Numbered from the stretch's first letter, positions 33,191 to 48,190 are shown. The stretch is 64,000 nt of DNA from Musa acuminata AAA Group (GCF_036884655.1 NC_088339.1:29721001-29785000), one strand, 5' to 3'. Notes: a model not told the origin generated them from the sequence alone. Made by a program: numbers and translations.

Positions 33191-35525
33191 ACTAAAGCAG
33201 AGGGGATATACGATGTTTGGCTCGGTGAAGCCTCGCCCAACTTACACGATCGATATTGTGAAAATTGTAGAATATCAGTCTGTAATTTTGACTCTAGATT
33301 TGTTTTTGGTGGCCTTCAATGTGGATCAGGTCACTGTAGTATAGATGAATAGAAGGGGGAACATTTGCAGGGGACAAGCTGCAGAGAAGGGGATGTTCAG
33401 TAGATGTGATTGTATCGCATTCATTTTGAGTTATACAACCTGTAAATCTTCATTATTTACTTCGTTCATTAATAATAAACTGCAGTGAACTGTTCTTGGT
33501 CACTGCACATGTGTTGTATCTGCTCTTTTTCTTTCTTCGACTTATATTTTGGATCTTCATCATATCTTGGCTACAGTCTATGCTTTCATTTGAGAAAAAA
33601 GGTAATTCGATGCTTTCTTTTTGAGCACTTTGGTTGGTCGGCCATTGGATGATGATTATGCCAACAGCTCCAAAGAATGTGTTCTTTGAATTGCTTTATC
33701 ATGGATCGATTATGTTGCTGTCTAGGTAGGATGGTGGGTGGTGAATAGAGCTTCATTCAATATGGCATTGCAGTGGAATGATGTGTCAGATGCTAAGGTC
33801 TGAACCAAAGCAGCAGACCTGCGCAAGCTTTATCCAACTCCATGGTATCACACATCTGCAACAACCTGTCAAATTTGGTGATCCTCCTGTCTTACTAGTT
33901 TGATTGCCCATCTGTATCAGGAAATTGTCAAAGATTCCATCTCTGATAGATTGTGCACATTGTAACAGATAGAACAGCATGAATTTGTTATCTTTCATGG
34001 ATTGACCAGCCTTTATAATTATCTGTGAACTTTGGCAGGCTGCTCAGCTTCAGCCAAAGGTTTCTTGGAGCTGCTACTCTATGGACGTCAGCTTCGCTTT
34101 GGTGGATACAGCTGTGGGGATATGGGAAGCCCGGGGAAAGAAACGTGAGATATCTCATCAGCCCATCACAGTACCCTCCAAAGTGTAGTGTGTCCTCTTG
34201 TTGGAACTTGTCATGCTGCCCTTTTTGACTGTGACAGCAGCAGCAGCAGAGGGAACAAAGATGATGGTACGCGTGTTGGGTTCTTCTGCTTTCCTGCTGT
34301 CCTCCAAACTCGTTCCATTCCATAGCTAAGTGTAATCCTTTCCCCTATTGACAAACGAGGATGATGCTACGCGTGTGGTGTTCTTCTGCCTTCCTGTCTG
34401 TCCTCCAAACTCGTTCCATTCCATAGCTAAGTGTAGTACTCCTTTCCCCTGCTTATCATTAGGCGTGTTCAAATGGGAATCAATTAGAATCAAATAATAA
34501 ATTTAAAATTAATTCAATTCGAACCAATTCATCAATAATTTAATTTTGAAAACTATGAATGATTTTAATTTGATCAATATTACATATTACCAAAGACAGT
34601 TCACATCAACGTGTATATGGCACCAAATTCAAGCTCGAATGGATCCATCCACTGCTTACATCAAAAGAGTGATTTTGACTAATTGGATATACCAAATGTA
34701 ATTCTATGTAATCCAAAATGCTTAAGCTCAAATTAAATTATCAGAAACCTCAACATCAATTGTAGAACCATGAAAGGCAAGCATCAGATGAGAAGTACAC
34801 TACTACATTAGCAAATAAGATCACACTCAGACTAGTGCAGCTGATACTTGCAAATAAAGTTTTCAGCAGATTATTATCATAATGATTACTTGTTATAAAA
34901 TCAAAAATGAAAACATTAACATAAAAGTGATTGCCTAGAGACATGAAAGTAGACCTGCATTAGAATACATGACACAATACAATAGAAGGCGTCAAGCCTA
35001 CTTATTTGACAGCTTGAACAAAATTAATATCAATTTCAGACTGACATTAAGTGGTCCAGAATGATTCCTAAACCGCAAAGATTTTATGATCCAAAGATCA
35101 AGTGGTTGAGGCATCTCGGCCTACAACATAGATGCAAACAGGAATCATGATAAGAAACTTTCACAAGCTTTGACATGCGAGTCCAACGATACAAGCACCC
35201 ATGCCCTTGTATAACAGATCCTGAAACAGCGCGCTCTGGAAACCCCGACGTGGAAATTCCTTGTGTATTAGTTGCAGGAGAGTTATAATGGACCCTGAAA
35301 TAGGCCACAATTATAAAAGATTTGCAATCTTTCCCAAAAAAATTAATCTGAAGAAGTTGCTTCCACCATGGAAGATACAAATTGCCCCGTAGATTTGCAT
35401 AGCATCATTATCTGGCACCAACATGTACATCCTCCTGCCCCTTGCTCATTGTAAGTAATAACAGCCTTCGGAAGAAAACCGAAATTTCAAAAAAATTGCA
35501 GAGTGAGACCTCTCCAATGCCATCT
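33191..35525. other. Convergent intergenic region (NDL / PP2A-B55)
   Basis: Contains the 3' UTRs of two convergent genes and a 100-bp tandem duplication at 34261-34460. AT-rich sequence follows it. No additional gene is supported. Open frames near 33988-34323 are low-complexity or partly repeat-derived. Confidence 0.5.
34261..34460. repeat. Tandem duplication, 100-bp unit, two copies
   Basis: ATGATGGTACGCGTGT starts at 34261 and ATGATGCTACGCGTGT at 34361. Both copies continue with near-identical sequence containing TCCTCCAAACTCGTTCCATT, CCATAGCTAAGTGTA and CCTTTCCCCT. A few substitutions and small indels distinguish them. Confidence 0.85.
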
Positions 35526-38500
35526 TCATGAATAGTACATATACAGACTGTTCATAGCAGCACAGGCGATTGAATTTTCAGTTGGGTGCCATGCTAAATG
35601 AAGTAATTTTGTAGTGAAATCACATGAATTTCCATTGGCATCGATTCCTGGGCTTTCTGCTCCTGTGGCGATTCAACTCAAGCATGAGACAGCACAGAGC
35701 ACAAGAAATGCACTTTGAAGGCTTTCAATTATCAAAGAATACAGAGAGCAAAAACCACAGTACATAAGCACTAACCACGTTTGACAACACGTGCCAAGCT
35801 GCTCAAAGATCTTGCAGGCTTTGGGGTGGTTTGCACTTGTCGCCTATGGGATTTCATTTCAAAAAAGACAATCAGCTATAATGAATCATTCAATCATAAA
35901 GCAGAATAAATGTATCAGCGACTGGGTACTCTATTACATGAACGAACTAACATAACTCGATCATATTAGTTTTATAACAAATTAGAGATATGGTACCAAA
36001 CACCCATCGGTCACTTATTGATGCTCAACATGTTTGCTAGACAATAAATTATAGAATTTGAGGTTAAAAATGTGTTTTAACAAAATTTGCTCATGACCTA
36101 AATCAACAGTTCCTTCATTACAGGATTCTAGGCTACATGTAACTGCACTATCGACCATAAAGGAGCTAGTTTCTGAATTTACAGTAGCAAAAAGTTAAAA
36201 TACCTCGTAGGATTTTTACTGGCTTCCAAAGTGGTTGCTTCATTGCTTCCAGGTGTACAGCCAAATACACGAAAAATATTACTGCAATTGAATTAATGCT
36301 AGAATATCAGCACAAAATCACAGTGAAACAGTATTTCAAATGGATAATTATACCTGTAAGAACCAGTTGCCACACGCAATCCGTCTCCGCTTAGACAGCA
36401 ATCAAACTTGTCAAAGATTGAATCATTCTCATATAGATCACATAGCTGAAAAGCAATGATGAGTGTGGTTACCAGGTTCCACCCTTGTTAATGTATACGA
36501 TACTGACTCATCAAAATTAGACGGAGAAAAACATTAACAGAAAAATAAATCTCACCATAGGTCTTAAATGCTCATGGACCTGGAAAGTTGCAACAGGACC
36601 TGACTCCATATTAATGTCCCATAGCTGACAGATATAAGAGAAAATTATACAAGGCAAGAAGTGTCTTTAAACTGAACAAGGAGAAAAAAACCAAATTATG
36701 TTGTTTATTCCTCACTCTATTATACATTAGGAAAATAATACAACAATAAGATAATGCACAAACACAAGCCAAAAGCCATAGTAACATCCATCAAATATGA
36801 TTTGATAAAGAGACCTTTTATTCCACCACTCTGTGCCATACCCACCTCACCTACACTTGTGATAATTGAAACTTGATCAAGGGTTTAGTTAGTTTCAAGG
36901 AATTTGGGCTGGAAATTTTCAACCTGACCTCAGTTTTGGTTGTTGGGGTTGATGCAGAGACCAACTCTAAGCCAAATCCAAACTGAACCTAGTCTAACAC
37001 AATCCAATTTGACAATAACAATGTATACAACTCATGTAAATCTTTTTTAGTATCATTTTTATATTAAAATTATATATATTTTAGCAGTTATGTATACAAC
37101 TTGAGTAACCTGTTCCAACCCATAACAGCTATTACCTGAGATTAGCCCAACTCTACTATGGGTTGGGTTCCGTTAGGGTTGAGGAACTTATCTGTTGGAT
37201 TGGATTAGGGTTCTACCCACTGGAACCATGGTCCCGGTTCCCCATTCTGATCACTATGGTACATGGTCTAGGTCATCAAAATTGAGCATTCAATTAAAAA
37301 AAACCATGAAACCAACCTGAAAATTGATATTCCTACATTAGAATCTATCAAGAAAAGCTCAACACAACAAAAGATATAAATAATAAACAAAATTTTACTG
37401 ATTTAATAATTTTCATGTCTTCTACTTCCATTGCTGTTGATCCAATTAGATGCATGGTGAATTATCTTGTAAGACAATTTTTTTCTAATATAGCAATTGA
37501 CCTTAGGTAATTTGATAGATACCATGACTCAGAATAACAAACCAATACACCCACAAACCATGAAGCTAAGCTAAGTGGCATATCCCATACCCATACTGTG
37601 ACCTGAAAAGTCCATAATACTCTGGGAGTCTGGATTTACCTTCAACCAGACCAAACTGTAACTCACCTTTGTTACACCCTACAACTTGGTTCAGCTGGGA
37701 CGCATGTGGAGTTAGTAACTGCTCCTCAAGGTAAGTGAGACAGGTACAACTACAGGAAGGTAGAGGCATTTCTTTTTTCAAAAAATGGCGATGGCAACTA
37801 CCAGCAGAAGGTATAAGCACAAGACTAAGGGGGCTACCAGAAACATTAGCAACAAAATTCCACATACCATAACGACATGAATACTTGTAAACAATAAACT
37901 TTGAGATCTCACTAGAGCTTCTCAATACAGAAAACACAAAGAAAGGAAAAAAACAGTTAGAAGAATAAAATGGAGGAACCTTAAGGGTCATATAATCACG
38001 ACTAAGGATGTGCCTTCCATCTTTTGCAAATCTAATATCTGAAATTGATGCAATGATCTCTGTGAAAAAAGATCTTGAACCAGGTGCTTCCCGTTCCTCA
38101 AACCTGTTGGTAGTCACTCACGAGATATATTATCTAATGTCAAGGATTGAGGCTTAATTTTATTTAGAGGCAAGAACTGCATTATGATTCATTCTAATGA
38201 AGGAGGAACTCAATCTGCTAAAAGAACTTACATCTTAAAATGTTTATCACATAATGCTGACTGTCGTAAGTCAAGAAGCCGGATTGAGCCCTTCGAGCTA
38301 CTATATGCTAGCATGTTGCAGTGGGTTGGGTGGAACTCAGCAGATGTTATCACCTCTGAAATGTGACAGAATTTACAATTCAAAAAAATATCATAACCCA
38401 AAATCTAGTTAAAATACAGAATTTTGAACCTATAAAGGAATAGTATAAATACACTGTCAACATTAAGCGAAAGGATGAATTAACAGGAACAATAGAAAAA

Positions 38501-41500
38501 TAAAGCTGCAGAGGGAAATAAATAGAGAAGTAGCAATTGTTAAAAGTTAAAACAACCAATGGGCCACCTTATAACGTGACATCGTGTGGAGCCACATCTT
38601 ACAAGTTCAGTGGAAAACAAGTCTCAAGCAGACATCTTAAGGATCTTACTCTCACCATCCGTTACATAGCCACATCTTATGAGTTTCAGTGGAGAACGAG
38701 TCTCAAGCAAGCATCTCAAGGATCTTAATATCATGAACAACATCAACAAAGTGATACAAAAGAAGCAAACCACACATCCTATTTTCTCACTAAAGAATGG
38801 AGAAATATGATTTCACAATTTATTCATAGCTGACTGAACGCCAACGAACCAATACATAACCATTAACAAATAAATACATGCACTTCTACGTTCAAGCCAG
38901 TATTTAACATTCACATGATATCAGAAAGCCAAAAGGACCACAAATTATTGTCATGAAAAGGCAAAATTGTTCTGCAGAGATTACATTCTCAGTAAATTTA
39001 GTGTACTTATTAATCCATTAATTCATAGCTGACTGAAGGCCAACGAACTAAAACATAACCATTAACAAACAAATACATGCACTTCTTCGTTCAAGCCAGG
39101 ATTTAACATTCACATGATATCAGAAAGCCAAAAGGACCACAAATTATTTTCATGGAATGGCAAAATTGTTATGCAGAGATTACATTCTCAGTCAGTTTAG
39201 TGTACTTATTAATCCATTAATTTGGCTATAGCTTCATACAATATTTTACACTTAATTTGACTGCAAGTTCATTTATGGTAGCAACTAAAAACAAGGTTAC
39301 TCTTTTCCTTTTTTTCTTTTTTGGCTTTTGATGCCTTATATGGTTGTATCAAGTAACTGTTAACGCCTTAGACCAAGCAAACATAATTTTCTAGGCAAAA
39401 AGGCTTCCCATTTTATGACAGCTGAACCAAGAGTCATTATAGAACCATGAACATAACGAAACAAATTTACTATACTTCATCTGTTGATCCAATGTTCCAA
39501 TGTTGCCTTCTCACAGAAGCCAGCAAGTGCGATGAATCATTTTTGAAAATACAAAAAAAAAAATTGATGGGCTCTATTGATAAACAAAGGTCCCTTCATA
39601 CTTGGATAAAACAATTCATGAGAGGCAATTATTTTTGCATCTTCAGTAGGAAAATATGTTCAAGATTCACAACATACCTAATATAAGTAAGAATGCCTAC
39701 TCAAGCCCTTAATACTAGAAGAATAATATTAATTTCAAATAAGAAATTAATACCAGTTAGGTCCTCCATATTTGCAGGCTTCACATCAACAATATTAAAG
39801 CTTTGATTGCTGATTTCTAAATTCCACAAGTTTATTCGCAGATCGTCTGCTGATATGAATGTCTCACCATCACTGAGAGGAAGAAATAAAATTAGCAGTT
39901 TGTTTCAATGAAGCTCAAAGCAGACAAGGAGACTCTCAAGCATATCTAGTCACCAAAAAAGAATACTGCAGTAGATAACATAACAAAAGGTGGAGCAGAC
40001 AAAGTTGACATATTATTATAAAAAGGATTCATATTCCCATCATTTAAAAAAGACTGATACAAATACCAAAACGACTAAGCAAAAGCTTACTTATGGATTA
40101 TAGCAAAAGCTTCAAATGGTTAAATTAAGTAAATTTGAGCATTAAAGTGTATACATAAATTCATCACCAATTATTCATTCTTGATAATTTCATGTCTGGT
40201 TGCTACAGCCTATTCAGAAAAATAACAGCTCATAGAAGTTTTAACTTCAATAAAAGATTTCTAAGTGTCTCCACCAAGGAAACCAAAAAATTGTCAGCAC
40301 ACAGAGCAAAGAAGTTTGTTGGATGCTGACACTCTCTTGTAATTAGACCAGGTAAGCACCAACGGAATACTTAGAGATTGGCACACTGAAAAGATAAATA
40401 CAACTAAATGTTTCTACTGAGAATAAAATATGAATGGCAACATGTTCATAGTTTAGGAATGAATTCTTCCCTGGAAATCATCAACAAGTTGCTGCACATC
40501 CAATTTATGTTCCTAAGGTGCTCTCAGCACCATGAATTGGATGTGAAGAACTCATACGAAAAGGTGACATTTTGACATTTAAATATACTGTAGTACTAAA
40601 GGTCAATTTTTGTGCTAACATAATAATTAAAAATAAATAGCTAAATTTTCTTGACAAAGCGACCTTACACACTTCTAACAAAATGCAGACTCTCCTGGGA
40701 TGATAAGAAGGGGAATCCAAATGCCAATTTCATACAATAGTTCTGGCAGATTGATTAGTTCATTCAAGCCTGTACATATAACAGATATTGTGTGATACTT
40801 CAGAAAGATGTGTCAACTAATTCATTATACACAAACAACAATAGGTAACAGCCTAACTTGCATTATTTCGAAATGGCACCTCATGTAGTAAAGTCATTCA
40901 CCATGCACCAGAAGCAATGCCAAAAGAAACTCAACCAAGTGTTTACCATCTTATGAGCTGTGGTTATCGATATTCACATGTATCCAAAGACTAGAGGATA
41001 AGACTAGGTATAACAGCACACTCACTTGTTCATGTTAAATAATGAATTATTAGTTCAAGTGCTCAACTTTATAGACAGAGTATGGTCATTTCCACATCTC
41101 TTCTCCCCCTTGTAAAACATCAAAATAATCCTAAAATAGATCACTTATAAGCAACTAATTCCACAAATAGCATGGTCAAACATGACGTAGAATCTGTAAA
41201 AGTGTTGGTTGAGAGCAGATACATCAGATGGCATCACTAAAATCCATTAGTGGGACCAGAATTAGCTGATAGAAACCTAAATGCATGAAACAGAAAAGAA
41301 ACATCACGAGTATAAAAAGCGAATGGATCTGATGGAGTAATTAAATAACTAGGACACTAGGATAACCGGGACATGGATGATTCACCTGTTATTTGAAATA
41401 GAATTTATGTGGTAATCATGAGCATGGGCATATATCCTTCGACATCTAGCAATTAGACTTGTCTCCTGGCTCGTCACCTATGTATACAAATATGCAATGA

Positions 41501-44500
41501 CCATTATTCATTGAATTAGCATAACAATACACATGCATTCTATGAAACAGAAAGGGATACAGATGAGTAAAGAAAGCCATCACTATATTAATGTTTGGTG
41601 AAATGCAAGATATACAACTGAGCTGTGCCAGGCAGCTATAGCAATTCAGTCAATTTAATGAATGCATAAAAAACTGCTGGATGCCTTCTTGTCATGCATG
41701 CATCTAGGCTACACATTATATTTTTAATGTCCAATAGATGGATTAAGCCCAACTACCACAGGCAGACGTAATGATGGAAACCCTCCAGGAGGCAAGGACA
41801 AGTCATTGCTCGAGCGATTGTAGGGTCCCTCAGAACATCCACCATTTGGTAGATTTTTTTGAGGACTAGTCATACTCGAACTAGCTATGCTGTCATGTCG
41901 AACAGCTTCTGAAGCATCCATATTCATCTCAGAAATCTTCTTGACCTTTTTTTCGTGGACCTGGATTCAAAAACAACTATTATTAATGAAACACCTAGAT
42001 GAGAGAAACCTCACATAGCATAATTCCAGAACATTCAAAGCATAGTGACATAATCATGGTTTGAACTACAATGAAGAATAAAACACAAGACAAAACACAT
42101 TTCAAGGAAACCCAATTCAAGTTGCAATTCTGTCTTTGTCATCACAATCCTAACTTGTACAATGTCAATAACCCATCATCACAAGTATCAAAGTTATTTT
42201 CCTGAAAAATCACTTACAGCTATATAGAAGTTCCAGACTAATACATATTTTCTTTTACTAGAATTAAAATATTGTTTTGATATTCTGTAAATGTATTTTT
42301 CTAATGTAACAGTCAAACTAATGCTTTTAGTAACCAGCATTCATATGCACAGAATAGTTCCGTTACACATTTTTCAAAATATTTTCCCTCAAAAAAACAT
42401 TTTTTAGTGTTAGAAAAGGCATGATATTGCAAATACAAGGAATAAACATAAGTCAAAGAAAATATTATTGCAAGAAAGAATACCATATAGATGACAACAC
42501 ATAATAAAAAAAACTAGTGAATCCAGGTGAAGAACCAAAATTTCAGTAGAAAGTTTGATAGTGAGTCATTGAAAGACTACATAAACATCACCAATGATGG
42601 CATAAAGATTTTTATTTTTTTGTATTATTTAAACTAAATAAATTATAAATTATTATTGTAATATAGAGTAGATGAGGCTCTAGAGTTAGGTAAATTTCCC
42701 TTTAGGCCATTAATGTAGATAACAAACCATAATGGACCTGAGACAAAAAGCCTAAAGGTATGATGCCAAAAACAATAACAATAAAGTAAATTCACAAGGT
42801 TATATAATAACATTATTCAAAATTTCAACACATGTTAACATGTCACTTGCTGTCTGGCATGGTTCAGCACGGCAAGCACATGCCATCCTGGTATGTCACT
42901 TTAAAATTATTAGTCAATAGAAGAAAAGTGAAATGATGCAGTGAGATAAATAGAAAACTTATACAAGATAAAGAGACAAACATAAAAATCACTTCTAGTA
43001 GAGAAAGAAACAAGAAGCAGATTATTAAGGTATAGTCAGAAAATTAACAAGTATATCCAATTTTGACTTGAAACACCTACCTTCCAGTATTTAATTGTCT
43101 TGTCATTAGTAGAAAGAAGAAAGACAGCACCATTGGCTGTTTGGCACCATTTGATCTTATTGATCTTCTCCTCTATTTCCAAGCTTTTAAGATAGTCAAA
43201 CTGATGTATAAACATAAAAAATCCATCATAAAGTTCTGTATAACATTGAGATGGTCATATCTCAGAATTCAGATAGCCATCATTAAGAACAAAGTACCTC
43301 AGGTTCATGGCTCTGAAACTCAGTTTTGTAGCGAAACTCAGGGTGCCTAGTAATTGGATAATCTTCCTTCTCCAGGTCCTTTCGGGAACCATGCTGCACA
43401 CCAAGTATACAAAAATATGAAAACATTAGACGTACACACTAAAAAGAAAAAAAAAAATCAGTAGCTTGAAAATAATGCATTTGACGTACATCCCTAATAT
43501 CGGTCCTTTCAAATAAAACAACACGTCCTCCTCGATCTCCAGTAGCAAGATGGTCACCAGATTTGTCAAATTCAATAGCTGAGATAATATCAACTGCACA
43601 TAAAGCAGCACTAAGTAAGAAAGAATTGCAAAAGATATCAAGAAGCCAGGACATATATCAGAAAGCAATGCACAGGATCAAGAAGTTACACAGTGATGAA
43701 TGGATTCAAAAAGAAAATTGCAACATCTAAACCCTGAATTCCACAATTGTTATTGCATAATCCATTCATTGGAGACGAATGCTTTAGCCAAAGAGAGTGC
43801 ATGGAAATTAAAGCACCTTCTATGCCTACACTAGGCACAGAAAGAACAAAAACCAACCCAAATTCCCTAGGATTGTCACTTATATCCAGGTAATTTCGGA
43901 TTAGATTGAACATGTTCTAGATTTTAGTCATCTTAACTTCTTTTCTCATAAAATGACTTTGCTACTCTAAGGGGGGTTTGCAAATCTCATAAGTTTTCAC
44001 ATGGTAACATCTTCTTTGTTTACACTTTACTTTCATCAATTGCTGAAAACATGGGGAAAAAAAGGAAAATGCAAAAAAAAAAAAAAAGAGAAAGAAGTCA
44101 AAATAATGGTTTGATTGAAGATTCCAGTGATTGATTAAGAATATCATTCCTGCAAGAAAGTTCAAACTTGATTGAAGAATCCACAAAGAAAAAATCTATA
44201 TATTTTTTATATTGTGAAAAAAGGAACAACAATCTTCCAAAATATATTTGGACATGTGACATCCAAAGATAGGCCTTAAATCAAGGGTTGTAATTTTATT
44301 TTTAGTGTAATCTCATTTATTGTAGTATCTAGGGGGGGTCATCAAAGGGGTAAAGGGTGTAATATAAATCACCACTGAGCAAATGAATGAACTAAAGATT
44401 GTTTTTCTCATGATACATGTGAATGGTGTGATGCTACAATCTTCCCCCAAGGCAAGTTCGCAGGACTTCAAACGAATTTAAGACATCTATCTAGTTTCTC

Positions 44501-46569
44501 GATTCTATTCCCATAATTATCCCACCTCCATTACATAAGCCCTAAAGCCCCAAACCCCGACTGCCCTATACCTTCCCTTGGCCTCATGCAAACCACCAGG
44601 GTCCCAAACTGTTGAATGCCTGGTGTCACGAGAGTGACAAAGCATCAAAAACAAGCAGCGCAACCTCAAAAACCTTCTCGGAAAGGACTGCATTAATGTG
44701 AATCACTCCCCTAACTCTGATTCTTGTTTGAACCTGCTCTAATTTGCACTTTGATCAGTTATTTTCCTTTAGAAAGAACATGTTTTCATCAGATTCTTCC
44801 CTCTTATCTCTCTATATTTCTTTCTCCTTTATCACTAATCCCCTGAACCCAGCACTCTTATAGGTCGTTCTATGTCAAACAGACAGAAAGACAAAACCAT
44901 AGATAATCCATTCCATTCTGTTCTTTCAAAGGTAACATCGTATATTAAGCTCTCCGTAAAAATGTGATACCAGGTTAAAGGCGTTTAGACAACACATGTA
45001 ATCAGTAAGCCTTCATACAAAAGCATGGCAATTCAAATATTATTAAACTTAAACACAAAAACTAATGCATTTTAAGAAATGAGAACCTTCATCTTCCAAT
45101 AAGCTCCACACTATGGCCCAAGTTTACAATTTCAGGGCCAGCCTTAGCATTACGTCAAGGTTGCTCAACTAAGCGAACAAGGTTGAAATTATGGATAGAT
45201 TCTTTCTAATTATAGGGGCAAAACTACATATATTGATCTTCCACAGACCTTGCTTTGTTGGAAGTCTTGTACACCAAGCCACCCTCTTTTTTTGGAGAAT
45301 TTCTTACCACGTGACATGTCTATCTTTTTCAATATCTCATCTTCTGAATCAAAATTGAGTAATTTAGTATGAAGTGACAACAAAAGAAATAATTCTTAAA
45401 TTTTGATTCACCCAACAACATTTTCTTAAGTTTGCAACTGACAAGAAATTGACGAAGCTATATTGGCTAGCTCTATCAAAAAGATGGCCAAAAATCCATA
45501 AAGTTGTTGATAACTAATTCAACCTTCTTGTGAACTAAATTGCCAGACTTTGCTTTCAGAGTGGTATCAGTAAAATGGTTAAATTTATGGTAAAAGACTG
45601 ATGCATTTCACCCTCCTCTAAGGAGGTGTAGAAGTGAATGTTATGCAGAAAAGTACATGATATCCTCTTACCTGATGATTGATGTGGAACTTTTAGATGA
45701 ATAAGAATTTCAAATCACACAGTGTGTTATTTGGGACAATATTTTATGCTTAACAGAAAATTGCAAATATGGAAGTTTCGGCTGCACTTCCCGGCAAAAT
45801 TCCAAAAAACAGAATATATCACTGGCTTCATCGTACAATACACACTGATTAACTAAGTCTGAGTACCAATTGAGATACATTAAATTACATCCTAGCAAAA
45901 ATAATAGTCGTTGTTAACACACGTGGAGAAAGTTAGAGTGGCAGGTGAAATAGAACTGATAGATAAATTAATGTAGATCAACAGATAATAGATAGAACCC
46001 ACCCAAATAACGCACGTAGCATGACTAATCCGACAAACCATGAAAGTTACTATAAAGTCGACCGAAGTTTCCAACGAAGCAACATAGTGACAATCAACAA
46101 GTTCATCTTTATTTATCATAGGATATATGCAGGTGTCCAAACGAAAACTATCACGGGACACAGGAAGTCCGTCAAACGACCACAAGAAGTAAAATATTCA
46201 TGCAAAAACGAAGAATCATATTTCTTTTATTTAGGAAGAGCAAGAAGTTCCCATCTTTCGCGCAAGAAAATGAGGACCTCCATCAAATCACATCCTTTGC
46301 GTTTGTTCCCAAACAAGGCACTTGCAATATTTCAAAAGCGAGTATATCGCAAACACAGCAGAAGAAAACAAACTTCGAAACGAACATATGAACCGAAGGA
46401 AGCCCTAAGCTCGTCCCACCACCATCGAGAGCCGATCTAACAAAGGGGAAGAAAAGATCGTACCTTCCTGGACCTCCTCCCCTTCCGCCCTCTCCCCGAA
46501 CACCTGCGAGAATTTCCACTCCAGCGGCGGCGGCTTGGGGGACGAGTCCTCGGCGCCGTTCCCCTTCAT
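35526..46569 (-). CDS. PP2A 55-kDa regulatory subunit B (B55, WD40)
   Basis: Fourteen exons in transcript order: 46569-46464, 43593-43490, 43393-43298, 43200-43081, 41960-41757, 41477-41386, 39872-39754, 38355-38232, 38103-37980, 36624-36556, 36445-36354, 36281-36204, 35843-35776, 35662-35526. They join in frame to 510 residues, the usual plant B55 length. The protein starts [20 protein letters not shown] and continues with [35 protein letters not shown] and [14 protein letters not shown]. Later blades include [52 protein letters not shown] and [19 protein letters not shown]. It ends [20 protein letters not shown]. It forms a seven-bladed propeller that selects substrates for the PP2A A/C core; plant B55 subunits act in nitrate reductase activation and brassinosteroid signalling. 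A Ser-rich insert (about 118-160) is plant-typical. The exon 8/9 junction reads DKHFKMFEE where I recall DKHSKLFEE, a mild variant. Intron 1 (2870 bases) and intron 7 (with a 199-bp duplication) are long. Confidence 0.95.
38591..38730. repeat. Imperfect tandem repeat, about 78-bp period, two copies
   Basis: GCCACATCTTACAAGTTCAG at 38591 recurs as GCCACATCTTATGAGTTTCA at about 38669. Each is followed by a similar GTGGARAACRAGTCTCAAGC and AAGGATCTTA. It lies in intron 7 of the B55 gene and may be a decayed transposon or satellite fragment. Confidence 0.65.
38822..39219. repeat. Tandem duplication, 199-bp unit, two copies
   Basis: Units 38822-39020 and 39021-39219 are collinear without indels by my alignment, with about a dozen substitutions. 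Shared landmarks include ATTCATAGCTGACTGAA at the start and CACATGATATCAGAAAGCC in the middle. Both end at ATTAATCCATTA. Located in intron 7 of the B55 gene, so it does not affect coding sequence. Confidence 0.92.
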
Positions 46570-48103
46570 CGTCCGACAAGTAATCAGGCGAGACCGGCCA
46601 CCTACTGCAGCTGCAGCGGCATCAGCGATCGGGGGAGTTCAACGCGTCCAACTCGATTCCGGTTTCCTCCATGAAGATTTTCAGCGATCGGTACGTTACC
46701 GTTGGCGATCGAAGCAGAAGAAGTCTAGAAATACAAGAGGAGAACTCTTTTCCGCTATCCGGCTCGCTCTCACTCTTCGTCTGCTGCCCTAACGAGGCGA
46801 AGCATGGATTGGTGGTTTCCCCCCCTTCTCACCTGCTATCAATCATTCCCGTGGAAATGAGACGTAGGGAAGCCTTGTCCAAGTTAGTTAGGTTTACAAG
46901 TGTACTAGTTGGGCCGAGACCTACATTAAATGGGCCGGATCGCTGTCTTGACCAATTTGAGCCCCCACTTTAGGAAAATGACGATTTGACTTTTGGAGCT
47001 ACACAGTCAAACAGCGGCCCGTTGACAACGAAACAGAGGAAGTGTATGTAAGACTGTCGGCAGATGATACAACCAAAACCATTACATGATAAAAGCGAGA
47101 TTTACATCGGAATACATTAAATAGGATTAAAAAAACGAAAATCACGTGTATAATCTGAGATTTTTTCGATTCAATTAACTCAAAATTGATTTTAATTTAA
47201 AAAAATACTAACTCAATCGAGTTTACTATCTTAAATCATTAACTTATTCGAACTGATTAATTAAATTAAATTAAATATCTCCAAAAAAAATTAAAATATC
47301 TAAACTTAAACTGATTCGAATAATGTTCTACGTGGTTCTACCTCTCTCGACGTTACTCATATCTAAACTCTCTTCTTTTATTGGGTATTGGATCAAAAAT
47401 TTATTTTTATTTAAAATACATATTTTTTTATTTAAATTAATTAATTAATTATTAAAAAATAATTTACGAGTTGAGCAGCGGAATGTATTCGTGTATGCTT
47501 CCGACCGACACGATCTGTGGTTGTAGAAAGGCTTTTGACAAACTACACCCGTTTTGTTCGATAAGTTGTCACTCGATCACTCTTCTTCTACGGAGGTGAA
47601 AGCCCACAGAAAGAAAGAAAGGAGGAGACAAAGGAAGCTGCAATGGCCGTGACAGAGAATGCATTGGTCCTTCTGCGGGCTTCATGCGGCGTTCTGCGGC
47701 CATCCGTCCTCCTTCCCATGTGGTGAAGAAGGGAACACAAACCAAAGCAGAGACGACGCGCAGGCAGCAGCTTCGGCTGGTGCTGTGAGGGAGGAGACAT
47801 CCACGCCATCGAAGAGTGTGCCCGTTGTTCCAGCATGTGGGCTGCCAGTGTTGGCATCTCCGGGACTGTTCTCTGCGTGGCCGCCGATCACTTCCGGCCA
47901 AACCGGAATGAGATAGTTAACCATCATACCAAATTAGTATTATTAGTTAACTATCATACAAACTAATATATTGCCTTATGAAAGACATGAGCTAATGATA
48001 TGATCTTATAAGTTAAGAATACTACCTATTAATTTTTTATGTCAATTTAAGTATTGCATATGTAGTTAAGCGGGAATTTGATGCATTCAATATGTTCTTT
48101 ATA

Positions 48104-48104
48104 C

Positions 48105-48187
<83 letters not shown>
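48104..48187. repeat. (TA)n microsatellite, about 40 units
   Basis: An almost uninterrupted TA run of about 80 bases beginning with CATATACATATATA. It directly precedes the LTR-like segment. Confidence 0.95.

Positions 48188-48190
<3 letters not shown>

Noticed and set aside
47569..47927. Overlapping open frames on both strands upstream of the LTR fragment
   Set aside because: None shows a domain, start context or splice partners; GC content alone is not enough to call a gene.
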